DNA of 64,000 bases from Sphaerisporangium siamense (GCF_014205275.1 NZ_JACHND010000001.1:7750001-7814000), one strand, 5' to 3'. Shown: positions 8,385 to 19,054, numbered from the stretch's first letter. Made by a program: numbers and translations. The notes: generated from the sequence alone by a model not told the origin.

Positions 8385-9068
8385 ATGAAGCCGACCCTGT
8401 CGCTCGTCCGGTTCAAGATCAACGCGTACCTGCGGTCGCACCGGATCGTCCAGCCGTTCGTGGGCCTGCTCGCCATCCTGATCATCCTGTACTCGACCCG
8501 CGTCCTGGCCGGTCATGAGCTCTCCTCCTACGGCGACTCGGCCGCGCTGCTGGTCCCGGTGTTCGCCTGGGCGGCGCGCGGCCTGCTCGACACCGAGCCG
8601 GACGTCCAGCGGCTGATCTCGGTGACGGCCGTGGGACGGCCCGGCCGCGAGGTGGCGAGCGGCCTGCTCGCCTCGGCCGCGGTCAACGTCGTGCTCGCCG
8701 CGATCGCCGTGCTCGTGCCGCTCGGCGTCGGGTTCGCCGCCATGCCCGGGGGCTCGGCGGTGCTCGGCGGACTGGCCCTGCACGCGCTGTCGCTGATCAC
8801 CGGCCTGGCGCTGGGCGCGCTGGCCAGCCGCCCGATCCTGCGCGACCAGGCGACCTCGACGCTGGTCATGCTCGGCGCCTACGTGGCGATGCTGCTGGTC
8901 AGCCTGGCCCCCGTGGTCTGGCTGACCGTGCCGCTGATCAGCTGGATCCGCGCCGCGGGAGAGCCGTCCTTCCTGACCGCCTCGCTCCCGGGCCTCGCCG
9001 CCGTCACCCTCGCGTGGTGCGCCGCGGCGCTGCTCGTCTACGTGCGCCTCCGCCGCACGAGGCCGTAG
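8385..9068 (+). CDS. Membrane protein, likely permease partner of the upstream ABC ATPase
   Basis: This 227-residue hydrophobic protein has about six predicted helices, including IVQPFVGLLAILIILYST, AAVNVVLAAIAVLVPLGVGF and LVMLGAYVAMLLVSLAPVVW, and an amphipathic N-terminus (SLVRFKINAYLRSHR). The ATG at 8385 is favoured over the GTG at 8382 because GGAG at 8374-8377 lies 7 nt upstream. It starts about 50 bp after the ATPase gene in the same orientation, matching the ATPase-permease order of ABC-2 exporters. I do not recognise a named family. Confidence 0.7.
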   Translation: MKPTLSLVRFKINAYLRSHRIVQPFVGLLAILIILYSTRVLAGHELSSYGDSAALLVPVFAWAARGLLDTEPDVQRLISVTAVGRPGREVASGLLASAAVNVVLAAIAVLVPLGVGFAAMPGGSAVLGGLALHALSLITGLALGALASRPILRDQATSTLVMLGAYVAMLLVSLAPVVWLTVPLISWIRAAGEPSFLTASLPGLAAVTLAWCAAALLVYVRLRRTRP

Positions 9069-9199
9069 CCGAGCCCCCACCCCTCCTCTGGCGGGCCGAC
9101 CGCATCCATGTGCCGTCTCATATATCAAGACATGTTCGCTCAAATAGTGAGCAGCGGATTAGGCTTCCCCGTAGTCACCCCGCGAGGAGGTTGGTCGCC

Positions 9200-10006
9200 A
9201 TGACGTCGCCCGCCGTTTACACCCATGGTCATCACGCATCCGTACTGCGCTCCCACACCTGGCGCACGGCGGAGAACTCGGCCGCGTACCTGCTGCCGCA
9301 CCTGCGGTCCGGCATGTCGCTGCTCGACGTCGGATGCGGGCCGGGGACCATCACGGCGGACCTCGCCGCGATCGTCGCGCCAGGGCCGGTCACGGCGATC
9401 GACGCGGCGGAGGACGTCGTGGCGCGGGCCGGGGAGCTGATGGCGGAGCGGGGTCTCGCGGACGTGCGCTGCGAGGTCGCCGACGTGTACCGGCTGCCCT
9501 ACGCCGACAGGTCCTTCGACGTCGTCCACGCCCACCAGGTGCTCCAGCACCTGGCCGATCCGGTGGCGGCGCTGGCCGCGATGCGCCGCGTGTGCGCCCC
9601 CGGCGGGATCGTCGCCGCGCGCGACTCCGACTACGCCACGTTCACGTGGTACCCCTCGTCCCCCGGCCTGGACGAATGGCTGGACCTGTACCACCGGCTG
9701 GCGCGCGCCAACGGCGGCGAGCCCGACGCCGGCCGCCGGCTGCTCTCGTGGGCGCGCCGGGCCGGGTTCACCGACGTCACCGCGACCGGCTCGTCATGGT
9801 GCTTCGCCACCCCCGAGGACCGCGCCTGGTGGAGCGGGCTGTGGGCCGAGCGCGTCACGTCCTCCGCCATGGCCGGCCAGGCCATCGCCCAGGGGCTGGC
9901 CACCCGCGCCGACCTGGAACGCGTCGCGGACGCCTGGCGCGCGTGGGGCGCGGCCGAGGACGGCTGGTTCTCGGTCCTGCACGGCGAGATCCTCTGCCGG
10001 GTCTGA
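9200..10006 (+). CDS. Class I SAM-dependent methyltransferase
   Basis: This 268-residue enzyme has motif I LLDVGCGPGT at residues 41-50, an acidic motif II region (VTAIDAAEDVVARAGELMAE), DRSFDVVHAHQVLQHLADP and GGIVAARDSDYATF, the Methyltransf_11/25 pattern. GAGGAGG at 9184-9190 fixes the start. The C-terminal half (DEWLDLYHRLARANGGEPDA) resembles proteins annotated as ubiquinone/menaquinone or small-molecule methyltransferases, but the acceptor cannot be inferred. It stands alone between the exporter pair and the convergent rlmN. Confidence 0.88.
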   Translation: MTSPAVYTHGHHASVLRSHTWRTAENSAAYLLPHLRSGMSLLDVGCGPGTITADLAAIVAPGPVTAIDAAEDVVARAGELMAERGLADVRCEVADVYRLPYADRSFDVVHAHQVLQHLADPVAALAAMRRVCAPGGIVAARDSDYATFTWYPSSPGLDEWLDLYHRLARANGGEPDAGRRLLSWARRAGFTDVTATGSSWCFATPEDRAWWSGLWAERVTSSAMAGQAIAQGLATRADLERVADAWRAWGAAEDGWFSVLHGEILCRV

Positions 10007-10015
10007 CGCGCGGGG

Positions 10016-11119
10016 CTACCCCTCCGGAGTGGCGGCGGCGAGCTGGCCGCAGGCGCCGTCGATCTCGCGGCCACGGGTGTCGCGGACGGTGACCGCCACG
10101 CCGTGGGACTCCAGGCGCCGCACGAACGCGCGCTCGTCCTCGGGCCGGGACGCCGTCCACTTCGAGCCCGGCGTCGGGTTGAGCGGGATCAGGTTGACGT
10201 GGACGAGCCGGCCCTTCAGCAGGCGGCCCAGCAGGTCGGCCCGCCACTCGTGGTCGTTGATGTCCTTGATCAGCGCGTACTCGATCGACACGCGGCGCTT
10301 GGTCGTGGCCGCGTACCGCCAGGCCGCGGCCAGGACCTCGCCCACCTTCCAGCGGGTGTTGACCGGGACGAGCGTGTCGCGCAGCTCGTCGTCGGGGGCG
10401 TGCAGGGAGACGGCCAGCGTCACCGGCAGGCCCTCGGCGGCCAGCTTGTCGATCGCGGGCACGAGGCCGACGGTGGAGACGGTGACGCCGCGCGCCGAGA
10501 TGCCGAGGCCCTCGGGGGCGGGGTCGGTGATGCGCCGGACGGCGCCGATGACCGCCTTGTAGTTGGCCAGGGGCTCGCCCATGCCCATGAAGACGATGTT
10601 GCCGACCCGCCCCGGCCCGCCGGGCACCTCGTCGCGGGCCAGCGCGCGGGCCCCGGCGACGACCTGCTCGACGATCTCGGCCGTCGACATGTTACGGGTC
10701 AGCCCGGCCTGGCCGGTGGCGCAGAAGGGGCAGTTCATGCCGCACCCGGCCTGGGACGACACGCACATGGTCACCCGGTCGGGGTAGCGCATCAGCACCG
10801 ACTCGACCAGCGCGCCGTCGAAGAGCCGCCACAGGGTCTTGCGGGTGGTGCCGCCGTCGCAGGTGATCTCGCGGACCGAGGTGAGCAGGCCGGGCATCAG
10901 GTGCGTCAGCAGCCGTTCGCGCGCACTCGCCGGAAGGTCGGTCATGTGCGCGGGGTCGGTGGTCAGCCGCTCGAAGTAGTGGCGGGAGAGCTGCTCGGCG
11001 CGGAACGGCTTCTCCCCCAGCTCGGCGACGGCCGCACGCCGCTCGGCCATCGTGAGGTCGGCGAGATGACGGGCTGGTTTCGCACGTCTGGGCGCGACAA
11101 AGGTTAGCTCGGCGGACAT
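10016..11119 (-). CDS. rlmN: 23S rRNA (adenine2503-C2)/tRNA methyltransferase RlmN
   Basis: This 367-residue radical SAM enzyme has the cluster motif C126-x3-C130-x2-C133 ([16 protein letters not shown]), the [10 protein letters not shown] segment and the terminal cysteine region EIDGACGQL expected to carry the methyl-transfer cysteine. It methylates C2 of A2503 in 23S rRNA and A37 in some tRNAs. AGAGAAGGAC precedes the ATG. Its position downstream of cdsA on the same strand is common in actinobacteria, but here a convergent-facing SUFU gene intervenes. Confidence 0.97.
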   Translation of the reverse strand: MSAELTFVAPRRAKPARHLADLTMAERRAAVAELGEKPFRAEQLSRHYFERLTTDPAHMTDLPASARERLLTHLMPGLLTSVREITCDGGTTRKTLWRLFDGALVESVLMRYPDRVTMCVSSQAGCGMNCPFCATGQAGLTRNMSTAEIVEQVVAGARALARDEVPGGPGRVGNIVFMGMGEPLANYKAVIGAVRRITDPAPEGLGISARGVTVSTVGLVPAIDKLAAEGLPVTLAVSLHAPDDELRDTLVPVNTRWKVGEVLAAAWRYAATTKRRVSIEYALIKDINDHEWRADLLGRLLKGRLVHVNLIPLNPTPGSKWTASRPEDERAFVRRLESHGVAVTVRDTRGREIDGACGQLAAATPEG

Positions 11120-11226
11120 GTCCTTCTCTTAACAGTTTGCCGGAAGCTGCACTGGACAGCCATTCGTTGTGATCTATTGCGATCCACGGCCGCACGGGAG
11201 ACGTCCACCGGAAAGGCGGAGAGGCG

Positions 11227-12264
11227 TTGGGCACCACCGATGTCGTCCTCACCGATACCAGCCCCTATGGCAGTCGCATGGTGACCGTCGAGTACGAGGG
11301 GGCGTCCTCGGTAGCTTACCTGCGCGGCGCCGGCGGCGGGATCCACGGGGCCGTATGGCTCGCCAACCATGGACAGGCGCCCTCCTCCGTCGATCTCGAC
11401 CGGCTCGGCCGCGGCCAGGCCCCCGTCATGCCCCGGGCGCATACCCGTATCCCCGAGGGCACGCCGCCGTTCACGTCCGCCGAGCTGGAAGTGCTCTGGT
11501 TCGAGGAGGGCGACGGCGCCGCCCTGTACCGCAACGGTGATCTCCTGGCGGTCATTCCCGGCTGGGCCGACCTGGAGCGGGGCATGCCCGGGTACGCCCG
11601 CGACGCGGTCGGCGAGTCGCCGTTCGCCTGGTCTCTGGAGGAGGCGCTGGAAGGGCTCGCGCCGCGCATCGCCAAGGCGCGCTCGTACTGGGAATGGCGG
11701 CACGGCGACGGGGCGTGGCGGTCGTTCCAGCAGTTCGCGATGAGCCACCTGGACACCAGAGTGGGGCCGCCCGGGCGGTACTGGGACATCGGCGGCGAGA
11801 CGCTGCCCACCGTGGGCATCACCGAGCGGCCGCTCGACGAGTACACGGTGCTGTCGACGGTCGGGATGAGCTGCCAGCGCATGCCCACCGTCGAGCAGTA
11901 CATCGACCGGCCCGACGCCTACGCCCGCGTCGAGCTGGCCGTCGCCACCCGGCACGAACCGGCCGAGGCGGCGCAGCTCTTCCTGTGGCTGGCGCGGTAC
12001 CCGTGGCACTCGATCACCTGGCTGGGGCACGGCCACACCGCCCGCTGGTACGGCGACGCGGCCGGCTTCCCGCTCGGCCGGAGCTACGCGGGGGTGCTCA
12101 TGCTGGACACCGTGCCGGGGCTGCCGGACATGTCCGGGTTCGCGTTCGGGGGTGACGAGGTGCGCTGGCTCTGGCTGATCCCGCTGACCGACCACGAGCT
12201 GCAGATCGCCGCGGAACGCGGCCACGACTCCCTGGGGCTGTCGCTGCCCGGCAGGATTCCCTGA
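11227..12264 (+). CDS. Suppressor-of-fused (SUFU) domain protein
   Basis: This 345-residue protein combines an N-terminal module (VVLTDTSPYGSRMVTVEYEG, WFEEGDGAALYRNGDLLAV, IPGWADLERGMPGYARDAVG) with a C-terminal SUFU-like domain. The latter is recognised by PTVGITERPLDEYTVLSTVG, ELAVATRHEPAEAAQLFLWL and the closing RWLWLIPLTDHELQIAAERG. Bacterial SUFU proteins are often linked to immunity or toxin contexts, but this two-part form is common as a lone actinobacterial gene. The TTG start has GGAGAGG only 2 nt upstream, so an ATG at 11278 is possible. It is divergent from rlmN and inserted between rlmN and cdsA. Function is unknown. Confidence 0.78.
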   Translation: MGTTDVVLTDTSPYGSRMVTVEYEGASSVAYLRGAGGGIHGAVWLANHGQAPSSVDLDRLGRGQAPVMPRAHTRIPEGTPPFTSAELEVLWFEEGDGAALYRNGDLLAVIPGWADLERGMPGYARDAVGESPFAWSLEEALEGLAPRIAKARSYWEWRHGDGAWRSFQQFAMSHLDTRVGPPGRYWDIGGETLPTVGITERPLDEYTVLSTVGMSCQRMPTVEQYIDRPDAYARVELAVATRHEPAEAAQLFLWLARYPWHSITWLGHGHTARWYGDAAGFPLGRSYAGVLMLDTVPGLPDMSGFAFGGDEVRWLWLIPLTDHELQIAAERGHDSLGLSLPGRIP

Positions 12265-12273
12265 TCCGCGCGT

Positions 12274-13413
12274 TCAGCCGGGGAGGAAGGCCGCCAGCAG
12301 CAGCCATACCGGGACGAGCGTCGCCAGCAGCGAGTCCAGCCGGTCCATCAGCCCGCCGTGCCCCGGGAGCACGCTGCCCATGTCCTTGATGCCGAGATCG
12401 CGCTTGATGACCGACTCGACCAGATCGCCGAGCGTGGCGCACACGGCGGCGACCACGCCGATGATCGCGCCCTGCCAGTACTGGCCGTCGAGCAGGAAGC
12501 GCATCATGAGCGAGCCGCATAGCACGCAGGCGAGCACCGACCCGGCGAAGCCCTCCCAGGTCTTCTTGGGGCTGATGACCGACATCTTGTGCCTGCCGAA
12601 CAGAATGCCGGCGAAGTAGCCGCCGATGTCGCTGCACACGGTGACGGCGACGAACAGCACCACCCGGTCGGCGCCGTCCATCTTGGCCAGCATCAGCGGG
12701 ACGAACCCCGCGATCAGCGACGGGTACACCGCGGTCAGGACGCCGGCGGAGGCGTCCCTGACGTACCCCTCGGCGCCCTGGAACATCCGCGTGGTGAGCA
12801 GGACCAGGACGGTCAGCGTGAACGCGCCGAGCAGCCAGATCGGGCCGCCCCAGTAGGCACCGGCGATCATGACGGCGAGCCCGGCGAGCTGCGGCGCCAG
12901 CGGCACCCGGATGTCGCGGACGGCCAGGGCACGGACCATCTCGACCGCGCCGACGCCGACCGCCGCGGCGAGGACCAGCAGGAAGAGGGCCTTGACGGTG
13001 TAGAGCGTGCCGATGACGGCGGCGCCGAGCGCCAGCCCCACGCCGATCGCGGCCGGAAGGTTGCGGCCGGTGCGGATGCCCCCCGTTCTGGCAGGGGCGG
13101 GAGCCGTGCCCGACCCGTTGATCGCGTCCGGCGGCGCCGCCCCGGCCTCGGCGTGCTCCTCGGGCCGCCCCGGCACGTCGCGCGGATCGCCGGGCGCGGG
13201 CGAGGCACCGCCCGCCGGCGGCTCCGCGCCCTCGTGCCGCCCGTTGGCCCGCAGGGGATCCGGCCCGTCCGCGGGGCCGAGCGCGCTGCGGACGGCACCC
13301 TCCGCCGCGGATGCGCCCGTGTCCGCCGGACGGGGCTCGGGAGTCACGGGCGGACGTTCCCCGGAGCGACGCCCTCGGGCCGGACCGGTGCCGTCCGCCG
13401 TCGTACCATCCAC
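12274..13413 (-). CDS. cdsA: Phosphatidate cytidylyltransferase with long hydrophilic N-terminus
   Basis: This 379-residue membrane enzyme makes CDP-diacylglycerol from phosphatidic acid and CTP. The family signature is intact near the C-terminus: SVIKRDLGIKDMGSVLPGHG, continuing GLMDRLDS. ISPKKTWEGFAGSV lies upstream of it. About eight hydrophobic helices fill residues 120-379. The first ~115 residues are Pro/Ala/Glu-rich and probably disordered, an extension seen in other actinobacterial CdsA proteins but long here. It follows frr by 165 bp and is the last gene of the rpsB-tsf-pyrH-frr-cdsA block. Confidence 0.95.
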   Translation of the reverse strand: MDGTTADGTGPARGRRSGERPPVTPEPRPADTGASAAEGAVRSALGPADGPDPLRANGRHEGAEPPAGGASPAPGDPRDVPGRPEEHAEAGAAPPDAINGSGTAPAPARTGGIRTGRNLPAAIGVGLALGAAVIGTLYTVKALFLLVLAAAVGVGAVEMVRALAVRDIRVPLAPQLAGLAVMIAGAYWGGPIWLLGAFTLTVLVLLTTRMFQGAEGYVRDASAGVLTAVYPSLIAGFVPLMLAKMDGADRVVLFVAVTVCSDIGGYFAGILFGRHKMSVISPKKTWEGFAGSVLACVLCGSLMMRFLLDGQYWQGAIIGVVAAVCATLGDLVESVIKRDLGIKDMGSVLPGHGGLMDRLDSLLATLVPVWLLLAAFLPG

Positions 13414-13578
13414 TGTCTTCCCACTCTCGTACCGCCGGCCGCGCCGGGCGGCTCACCTCGCCTGATCCGCCGCAGACGGCGGGGAGGGGACGTGGTGGGC
13501 CCTGACGCGGCGAGGGCGCCCCACCCACGGCGAGCACCGGAGTGGCAGCGCCCCGACCTGACCGCGGCCGCCGCGCGC

Positions 13579-14136
13579 TCAGACTTCGAGCAGCTCGGCT
13601 TCCTTGTGCTTGAGCAGTTCGTCGATCTTGGCGACGTGCTTCTGGGTGAGGTCGTCGAGCTCCTTCTCGGCGCGGCGCACCTCGTCCTCGCCCGACTCGC
13701 CGTCCTTGACCAGCTTGTCGAGGGTCTCCTTGGCGTGACGGCGGATGTTGCGCACCGAGACCCTGCTGCTCTCGGCCTTGTTCCTGGCGACCTTGATGTA
13801 CTCCTTGCGGCGCTCCTCCGACAGCTCAGGGAACACCACGCGGATCACCGCGCCGTCGTTGCCGGGGTTCACCCCGAGGTCGCTGTCGCGGATGGCCTTC
13901 TCGATCGCGGTCATCGAGCCCTTGTCGTAGGGCTGGATGATCACCATGCGGGCCTCGGGAACGTGGAACGAGGCCAGTTGCTGCACCGGAGTGGGAGACC
14001 CGTAGTAGTCAACATTGATCTTGTTGAACATGGAGGGGCTGACCCTGCCGGTGCGGATCGCCGCGAAGTCCTCCTTGGCGACCGCGACCGCCTTGTCCAT
14101 TTTCTCCTCGGCTTCGAGGAGGGTTTCGTCGATCAC
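13579..14136 (-). CDS. frr: Ribosome recycling factor
   Basis: This 185-residue protein is the expected RRF length. It opens [20 protein letters not shown], has the conserved [20 protein letters not shown] segment and [20 protein letters not shown]. The C-terminal half is a three-helix coiled bundle ending in [11 protein letters not shown]. With EF-G it splits post-termination ribosomes. It starts 9 bp after pyrH, indicating an operon. Confidence 0.98.
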   Translation of the reverse strand: MIDETLLEAEEKMDKAVAVAKEDFAAIRTGRVSPSMFNKINVDYYGSPTPVQQLASFHVPEARMVIIQPYDKGSMTAIEKAIRDSDLGVNPGNDGAVIRVVFPELSEERRKEYIKVARNKAESSRVSVRNIRRHAKETLDKLVKDGESGEDEVRRAEKELDDLTQKHVAKIDELLKHKEAELLEV

Positions 14137-14145
14137 AGCGGCTCC

Positions 14146-14976
<831 letters not shown>

Positions 14977-14982
14977 CTAAGC

Positions 14983-15816
14983 CTATGCCTGACCGACCTT
15001 ATAGCGGACGAAGCCCAGCACCTTCACGCCGGCCTCGGCCGCGTACTTGCCGACCGTCTTCTTCGAGTCCTTGACGAAGGACTGCTCGACCAGGGTGAAG
15101 TCCTTGTACCAGCCGTTGATGCGACCGTCGACGATCTTCCCGATGGCGGCCTCCGGCTTGCCCTCCTCGCGGGTCATCTGCTCGAAGACCGTGCGCTCCT
15201 TCTCGATCACGTCGGCGGGAACGGCGTTCGGGCTGACGTAGCGCGGGGCCATCGCGGCGGTGTGCTGGGCGATGTCCTTGGCCACCTCGGCGTTCGGGGT
15301 GTCGAGCTGGACCAGGACGCCCACGGCCGGAGGAAGCTGCGGGTCGGTCTTGTGCATGTAGGAGGCGATGTAGCCACCCTCCAGCACGGCGAAGCGGCGG
15401 ATCTCGATCTTCTCGCCGAGCGCGGCGTTGGCCTCGTCGAGGTGCTCCTTGACGCTCTTGCCGTCGAACTCCGAGTCCAGCAGCGCCGGCACGTCGGCCG
15501 GACGGGTCGCGAGGACGTGCGCGACGACGCCGGAGGCCAGCTCCTGGAAGCGCTCGCCCTTGGCGACGAAGTCGGTCTCGCAGTTCAGCTCAAGGAGGGC
15601 GGCGAGGGCGTCGCCGTCGTGCTTGACGGCCACCAGGCCGTTGGAGGCGGTGCGCGTCTCGCGCTTGCCGACGTCCTTGGCGCCCTTGACGCGGAGGTAG
15701 TCGACGGCCTTGTCGAAGTCGCCGTCCGACTCCTCCAGGGCCTTCTTGCAGTCCATCATCCCGGCGGCGGTGAGCTCACGAAGCCGCTTGACGTCGGCCA
15801 TGTTCACGGAAGCCAT
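14983..15816 (-). CDS. tsf: Elongation factor Ts
   Basis: This 277-residue nucleotide exchange factor for EF-Tu has the N-terminal UBA-like domain (VKRLRELTAAGMMDCKKALE) and the TDFVAKGERFQEL motif that contacts EF-Tu. The C-terminal LVEQSFVKDSKKTVGKYAAE ends in a short VLGFVRYKVGQA strand. It follows rpsB by 120 bp, the usual arrangement, and precedes pyrH by 57 bp. Confidence 0.98.
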   Translation of the reverse strand: MASVNMADVKRLRELTAAGMMDCKKALEESDGDFDKAVDYLRVKGAKDVGKRETRTASNGLVAVKHDGDALAALLELNCETDFVAKGERFQELASGVVAHVLATRPADVPALLDSEFDGKSVKEHLDEANAALGEKIEIRRFAVLEGGYIASYMHKTDPQLPPAVGVLVQLDTPNAEVAKDIAQHTAAMAPRYVSPNAVPADVIEKERTVFEQMTREEGKPEAAIGKIVDGRINGWYKDFTLVEQSFVKDSKKTVGKYAAEAGVKVLGFVRYKVGQA

Positions 15817-15936
15817 TGTCTTTTCCTCGTCGGATCGTCGTGTCGTCGTGGATCGGGTGGGCGCGCCGCCTCAGGCACGCCCACCCGGAAAGAGCCTCAC
15901 CGGCCGCGCGGCGACCACCGCGCGGCCGTACGTGTC

Positions 15937-16911
15937 TCAGCCCTGCTGCTGCTCGGTGCCCTCGGCGGTCTCGGGGGCGGCCTCGGCGGCGGCCTCCTCA
16001 GCCGGAGCCTCCTCAGCCGGAGCCTCCTCAGCTGCGGCCTCCTCAGCTGCGGCCTCCTGGGCCGGAGCCTCCGGGGCCTCGGCGGGCGCCGCGTCCTGAG
16101 CGGTGGCGTCCTGGGCGGGGGCTTCCTCGTCCGAACGCGCGAGCAGCTCGCGCTCCCACTCGGCCAGCGGCTCGGCCGCGGCGGCGCCCGACGGCTTCTC
16201 GTCGCCGCGGGTCGCGCCGGCACGGGCCATCAGGCCGTCGGCCACGGCGTCGGCGATCACGCGGGTCAGCAGGCCGACGGCGCGGATCGCGTCGTCGTTG
16301 CCCGGGATCGGGTAGTCGACCTCGTCCGGGTCGCAGTTGGTGTCGAGGATGGCGACGACCGGGATGCCGAGCTTGCGGGCCTCGCTGATCCCGATGTGCT
16401 CCTTCTTGGTGTCGACGACCCACACCGCGCTCGGAACGCGGGCCATGTCGCGGATACCGCCGAGCGTGCGCTCCAGCTTGTCCTTCTCGCGGCGGCGCAT
16501 CAGGAGCTCCTTCTTGGTGAGCCCGGAGCCGGCCACGTTGTCGAAGTCGAGCTCCTCCAGCTCCTTCAGGCGCTGGAGCCTCTTGTGCACGGTCGAGAAG
16601 TTGGTGAGCATGCCGCCCAGCCAGCGCTGGTTGACGTACGGCATGCCGACCCGCGCGGCCTGCTCGGCGATGGCCTCCTGGGCCTGCTTCTTGGTGCCGA
16701 TGAACAGGATGGTGCCGCCGTGGGCGACCGTCTCCTTGACGAAGTCATAGGCGCGGTCGATGTAGGACAGCGACTTCTGCAGGTCGATGATGTAGATGCC
16801 GTTGCGCTCCGTGAGGATGAAGCGCTTCATCTTCGGGTTCCAGCGACGGGTCTGGTGCCCGAAGTGAACGCCGCTTTCGAGCATCTGCCGCATGGTGACG
16901 ACGGGGGCCAT
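15937..16911 (-). CDS. rpsB: 30S ribosomal protein S2 with acidic repeat tail
   Basis: This 324-residue S2 starts [20 protein letters not shown] at an ATG at 16911; earlier in-frame sequence is poorly conserved leader. [34 protein letters not shown] and [20 protein letters not shown]-like segments (here [19 protein letters not shown]) mark the core. Residues from about 255 form an Ala/Glu/Pro tail with short repeats such as [18 protein letters not shown], encoded by 15-bp DNA repeats. Such tails occur in actinobacterial S2 and vary in length. It begins the rpsB-tsf-pyrH-frr-cdsA block. Confidence 0.97.
   Translation of the reverse strand: MAPVVTMRQMLESGVHFGHQTRRWNPKMKRFILTERNGIYIIDLQKSLSYIDRAYDFVKETVAHGGTILFIGTKKQAQEAIAEQAARVGMPYVNQRWLGGMLTNFSTVHKRLQRLKELEELDFDNVAGSGLTKKELLMRRREKDKLERTLGGIRDMARVPSAVWVVDTKKEHIGISEARKLGIPVVAILDTNCDPDEVDYPIPGNDDAIRAVGLLTRVIADAVADGLMARAGATRGDEKPSGAAAAEPLAEWERELLARSDEEAPAQDATAQDAAPAEAPEAPAQEAAAEEAAAEEAPAEEAPAEEAAAEAAPETAEGTEQQQG
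15978..16080 (-). repeat. 15-bp repeats encoding the rpsB acidic tail
   Basis: Forward-strand units of the form GCCTCCTCAGCCGGA and GCCTCCTCAGCTGCG occur in near-tandem array, encoding repeated (A)EEAPAEEAA residues on the minus strand. Paired identical units suggest recent slippage, so the tail length is likely to vary among relatives. Confidence 0.7.
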
Positions 16912-17254
16912 GTGTATGGTCCTCCTGGTTAGAGCGCCGCGAAGGCGCGTGCCTCGGTTGTCCGCGGAAGCCTGCGGCCTCCGCCCTGACGCCCTGAGTC
17001 GTCCTATCCAGGCCACTGACCCGGACCGAGAGGACGATTCGCCTGTGGGCGTGCGAAGTCGGCCCGCCTGACGAGCCACCAAAAAGTGTACCCGGATCCC
17101 GGCCACCCGCCGCCCACCCGGCCAACCCTCCCGCACACCCACGCGAGCCTTCACGGCCCTCAACCATGCGGACCTTCACGAACGCTCCACCCCACGAAGC
17201 CCCCACTCCCACCCCCACCCCCCGGCCGCGCTCTCACCATGCGGCTTTCTCGGC
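16912..17254. other. Intergenic region upstream of rpsB; no gene seen
   Basis: This 343-bp stretch holds the rpsB promoter and leader. TACACT on the minus strand (17091-17086) could be a -10 box, but no matching -35 is clear. A loose inverted repeat GTCCT...AGGAC lies in the leader (about 17003-17036) and might be part of an S2 autoregulatory structure. The part nearest the CoA-transferase end is C-rich and shows no coding sequence. No riboswitch was recognised. Confidence 0.4.
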
Positions 17255-19054
17255 TCACCAGGTCGGTGGATGCTCGCCTCTGCGGGGTGGGGGCGACGAC
17301 CAGAAGGGGCTGAGGTCGCCGATGCGGCCCGGAGGGCGGACGTAGGTCAGCCTTCCGTCCGGCCCGTCCATCTCCGCGAGGAAGTCCGACGGGTCCGGAT
17401 CCGCGGCGCCCTGGCCATCCACACGACCCAGCCCGTCCAGCCACTGTGCCGTCCGGGCGAGGGACAGCTCCGCATGCCAGGAGCCTCCCTCGGCTCTCCG
17501 GCGCAGGAGCCCGGCCAGCGCGCCCAGCGCGGCGAGCCAACCCGTGGCATGGTCCAGGACCTGCGCCGGCAGTGGGACCGGGCGCTCGCCGTCCCCGCCC
17601 TCCCAGGCGATGCCGCAGGCCATCTGCACCAGGCTGTCGAACCCACGTCGTCCCGCCCACGGCCCGTCCGCCCCGTAAGCGGATATGTCAACACAGACAA
17701 TGCCCGGCCTGATCGCGGCCAACTCCGCCACGCCGAACCCCAGCGCGGCCAGCGCCCCCGGCCGGTACGCCTGCATGACCACGTCAGCCCCGGCGACGAG
17801 GCCGCGGAACGCCGCGGCCCCCTCGGCCGTACGGAGATCGATCTCGCAGGACCTCTTCCCGAACGCGGTCCCGATCACCGCCCCCGGCACCTCCGGAAGG
17901 TGCGCCGCCCCCACCCTGAGCACCTCGGCCCCATACGCCGCGAGCACCCGCGCCGCCACCGGCCCCGCGATCACCCTGGTCAAATCCAACACCCGAACCC
18001 CCGCAAGAGGCCGCGCTCCCAGCCCTTGAAGCCTCACACCAGAACGCAGGTCCCGGCCCTGTGCCCCGTCACGGAAACACGAGCCCCGGCTCCCGCCTCC
18101 CTCGAAGGAGCGTGGCTCCAGATTCCCGACCTGCTCACGCGAACATGGATCCTGGCCCCGATCCCCCTCCCCAAGCCGTGAGCGCATGTCTCGATCCCGC
18201 TCCGCCGGATGAGGGTTCGCGTCTCCGTCCCCCTTCTCAGAACGTGGGCACGGGTCCGGCAGCGTCACGGCGGCACGTGCTGTCACCTGTGGGTTCGCCC
18301 TACTGATCGAGATCGGTGTGGAGCCGTCATCAATCGCGCCCACTGGGAAGCCGTCGTCCAGGCGTGCCACTCGCACCAGCGGAGTGCCGGCGATCGCACG
18401 GGCCTGCGGGTGGGCGCGCCATTCGGCGGGCGAGCGCATGGCCGCCGCGCAACCTCCCTCGTCGATCACCGCCTGCTCCACGTCGGCCGCCGCACGGCGG
18501 GCACACGCCGCCACGACGTCCTCACGCGCTGAGCCGAGGGCAAGGCCGAGCGCCCGCAGCGCCGCGTCCCGATGGTGATCGAAGTTGCAGTGCAGGCGAA
18601 CCCAGCCGTCAGCGGCACGATAGTCCCCCGACAACGGCGCCCACATGGGCGTCGCCTCCCCATCGACCAAGAGATACCGCTCATCCCGAAACGTGACCAC
18701 CGCCTCCCGCATCCCCACAACCACCGGCCCTACCGACCCACCCCCCGAACCGACCACTCCCCCAGAGCCCTCGGACAGACCGACCGACCCCACAGACCGT
18801 CCCCCCGAACCCACGAACCCCCCGGCACCCCCTAGCGGCTCCGTTCGGGCTTCCTCGCGGGCACGCTCCTCCATGATCAGAGCGACGGCCGCCGTCACCG
18901 CACCTATCGAGGCGGCTGCGGCCGTTCCGATCCGGAAGTCGGACGGCAGGACCGGGTCGTCGCCTGTCACCTGGACGGCGGGCAGTCGAAGCCCGATCTC
19001 GGCCCCGAGTTCCCCGACAAGGTCCGCCGCGGTTCGCAAGCTCTCACGTCTCAT
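17255..19054 (-). CDS. CaiB/BaiF family III CoA-transferase, two-part, with low-complexity insertions
   Basis: The protein is 599 residues from the ATG at 19054; an in-frame GTG at 19138 would add 28 residues of low complexity. Its first half (LVDGEATPMWAPLSGDYRAA, WVRLHCNFDHHRDAALRALG) matches the C-terminal-type lobe of family III CoA-transferases. Its second half starts at LAGVRVLDLTRVIAGPVAA and carries RPGIVCVDISAYGADGPWAG and RRGFDSLVQMACG, the segment where the family's conserved aspartate is expected. Two insertions are unusual: a Gly/Ser/Val repeat near residues 80-115, and a charged Arg/Asp/Gly-rich linker of about 80 residues between the halves. The acyl substrate is unknown. Confidence 0.82.
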   Translation of the reverse strand: MRRESLRTAADLVGELGAEIGLRLPAVQVTGDDPVLPSDFRIGTAAAASIGAVTAAVALIMEERAREEARTEPLGGAGGFVGSGGRSVGSVGLSEGSGGVVGSGGGSVGPVVVGMREAVVTFRDERYLLVDGEATPMWAPLSGDYRAADGWVRLHCNFDHHRDAALRALGLALGSAREDVVAACARRAAADVEQAVIDEGGCAAAMRSPAEWRAHPQARAIAGTPLVRVARLDDGFPVGAIDDGSTPISISRANPQVTARAAVTLPDPCPRSEKGDGDANPHPAERDRDMRSRLGEGDRGQDPCSREQVGNLEPRSFEGGGSRGSCFRDGAQGRDLRSGVRLQGLGARPLAGVRVLDLTRVIAGPVAARVLAAYGAEVLRVGAAHLPEVPGAVIGTAFGKRSCEIDLRTAEGAAAFRGLVAGADVVMQAYRPGALAALGFGVAELAAIRPGIVCVDISAYGADGPWAGRRGFDSLVQMACGIAWEGGDGERPVPLPAQVLDHATGWLAALGALAGLLRRRAEGGSWHAELSLARTAQWLDGLGRVDGQGAADPDPSDFLAEMDGPDGRLTYVRPPGRIGDLSPFWSSPPPRRGEHPPTW

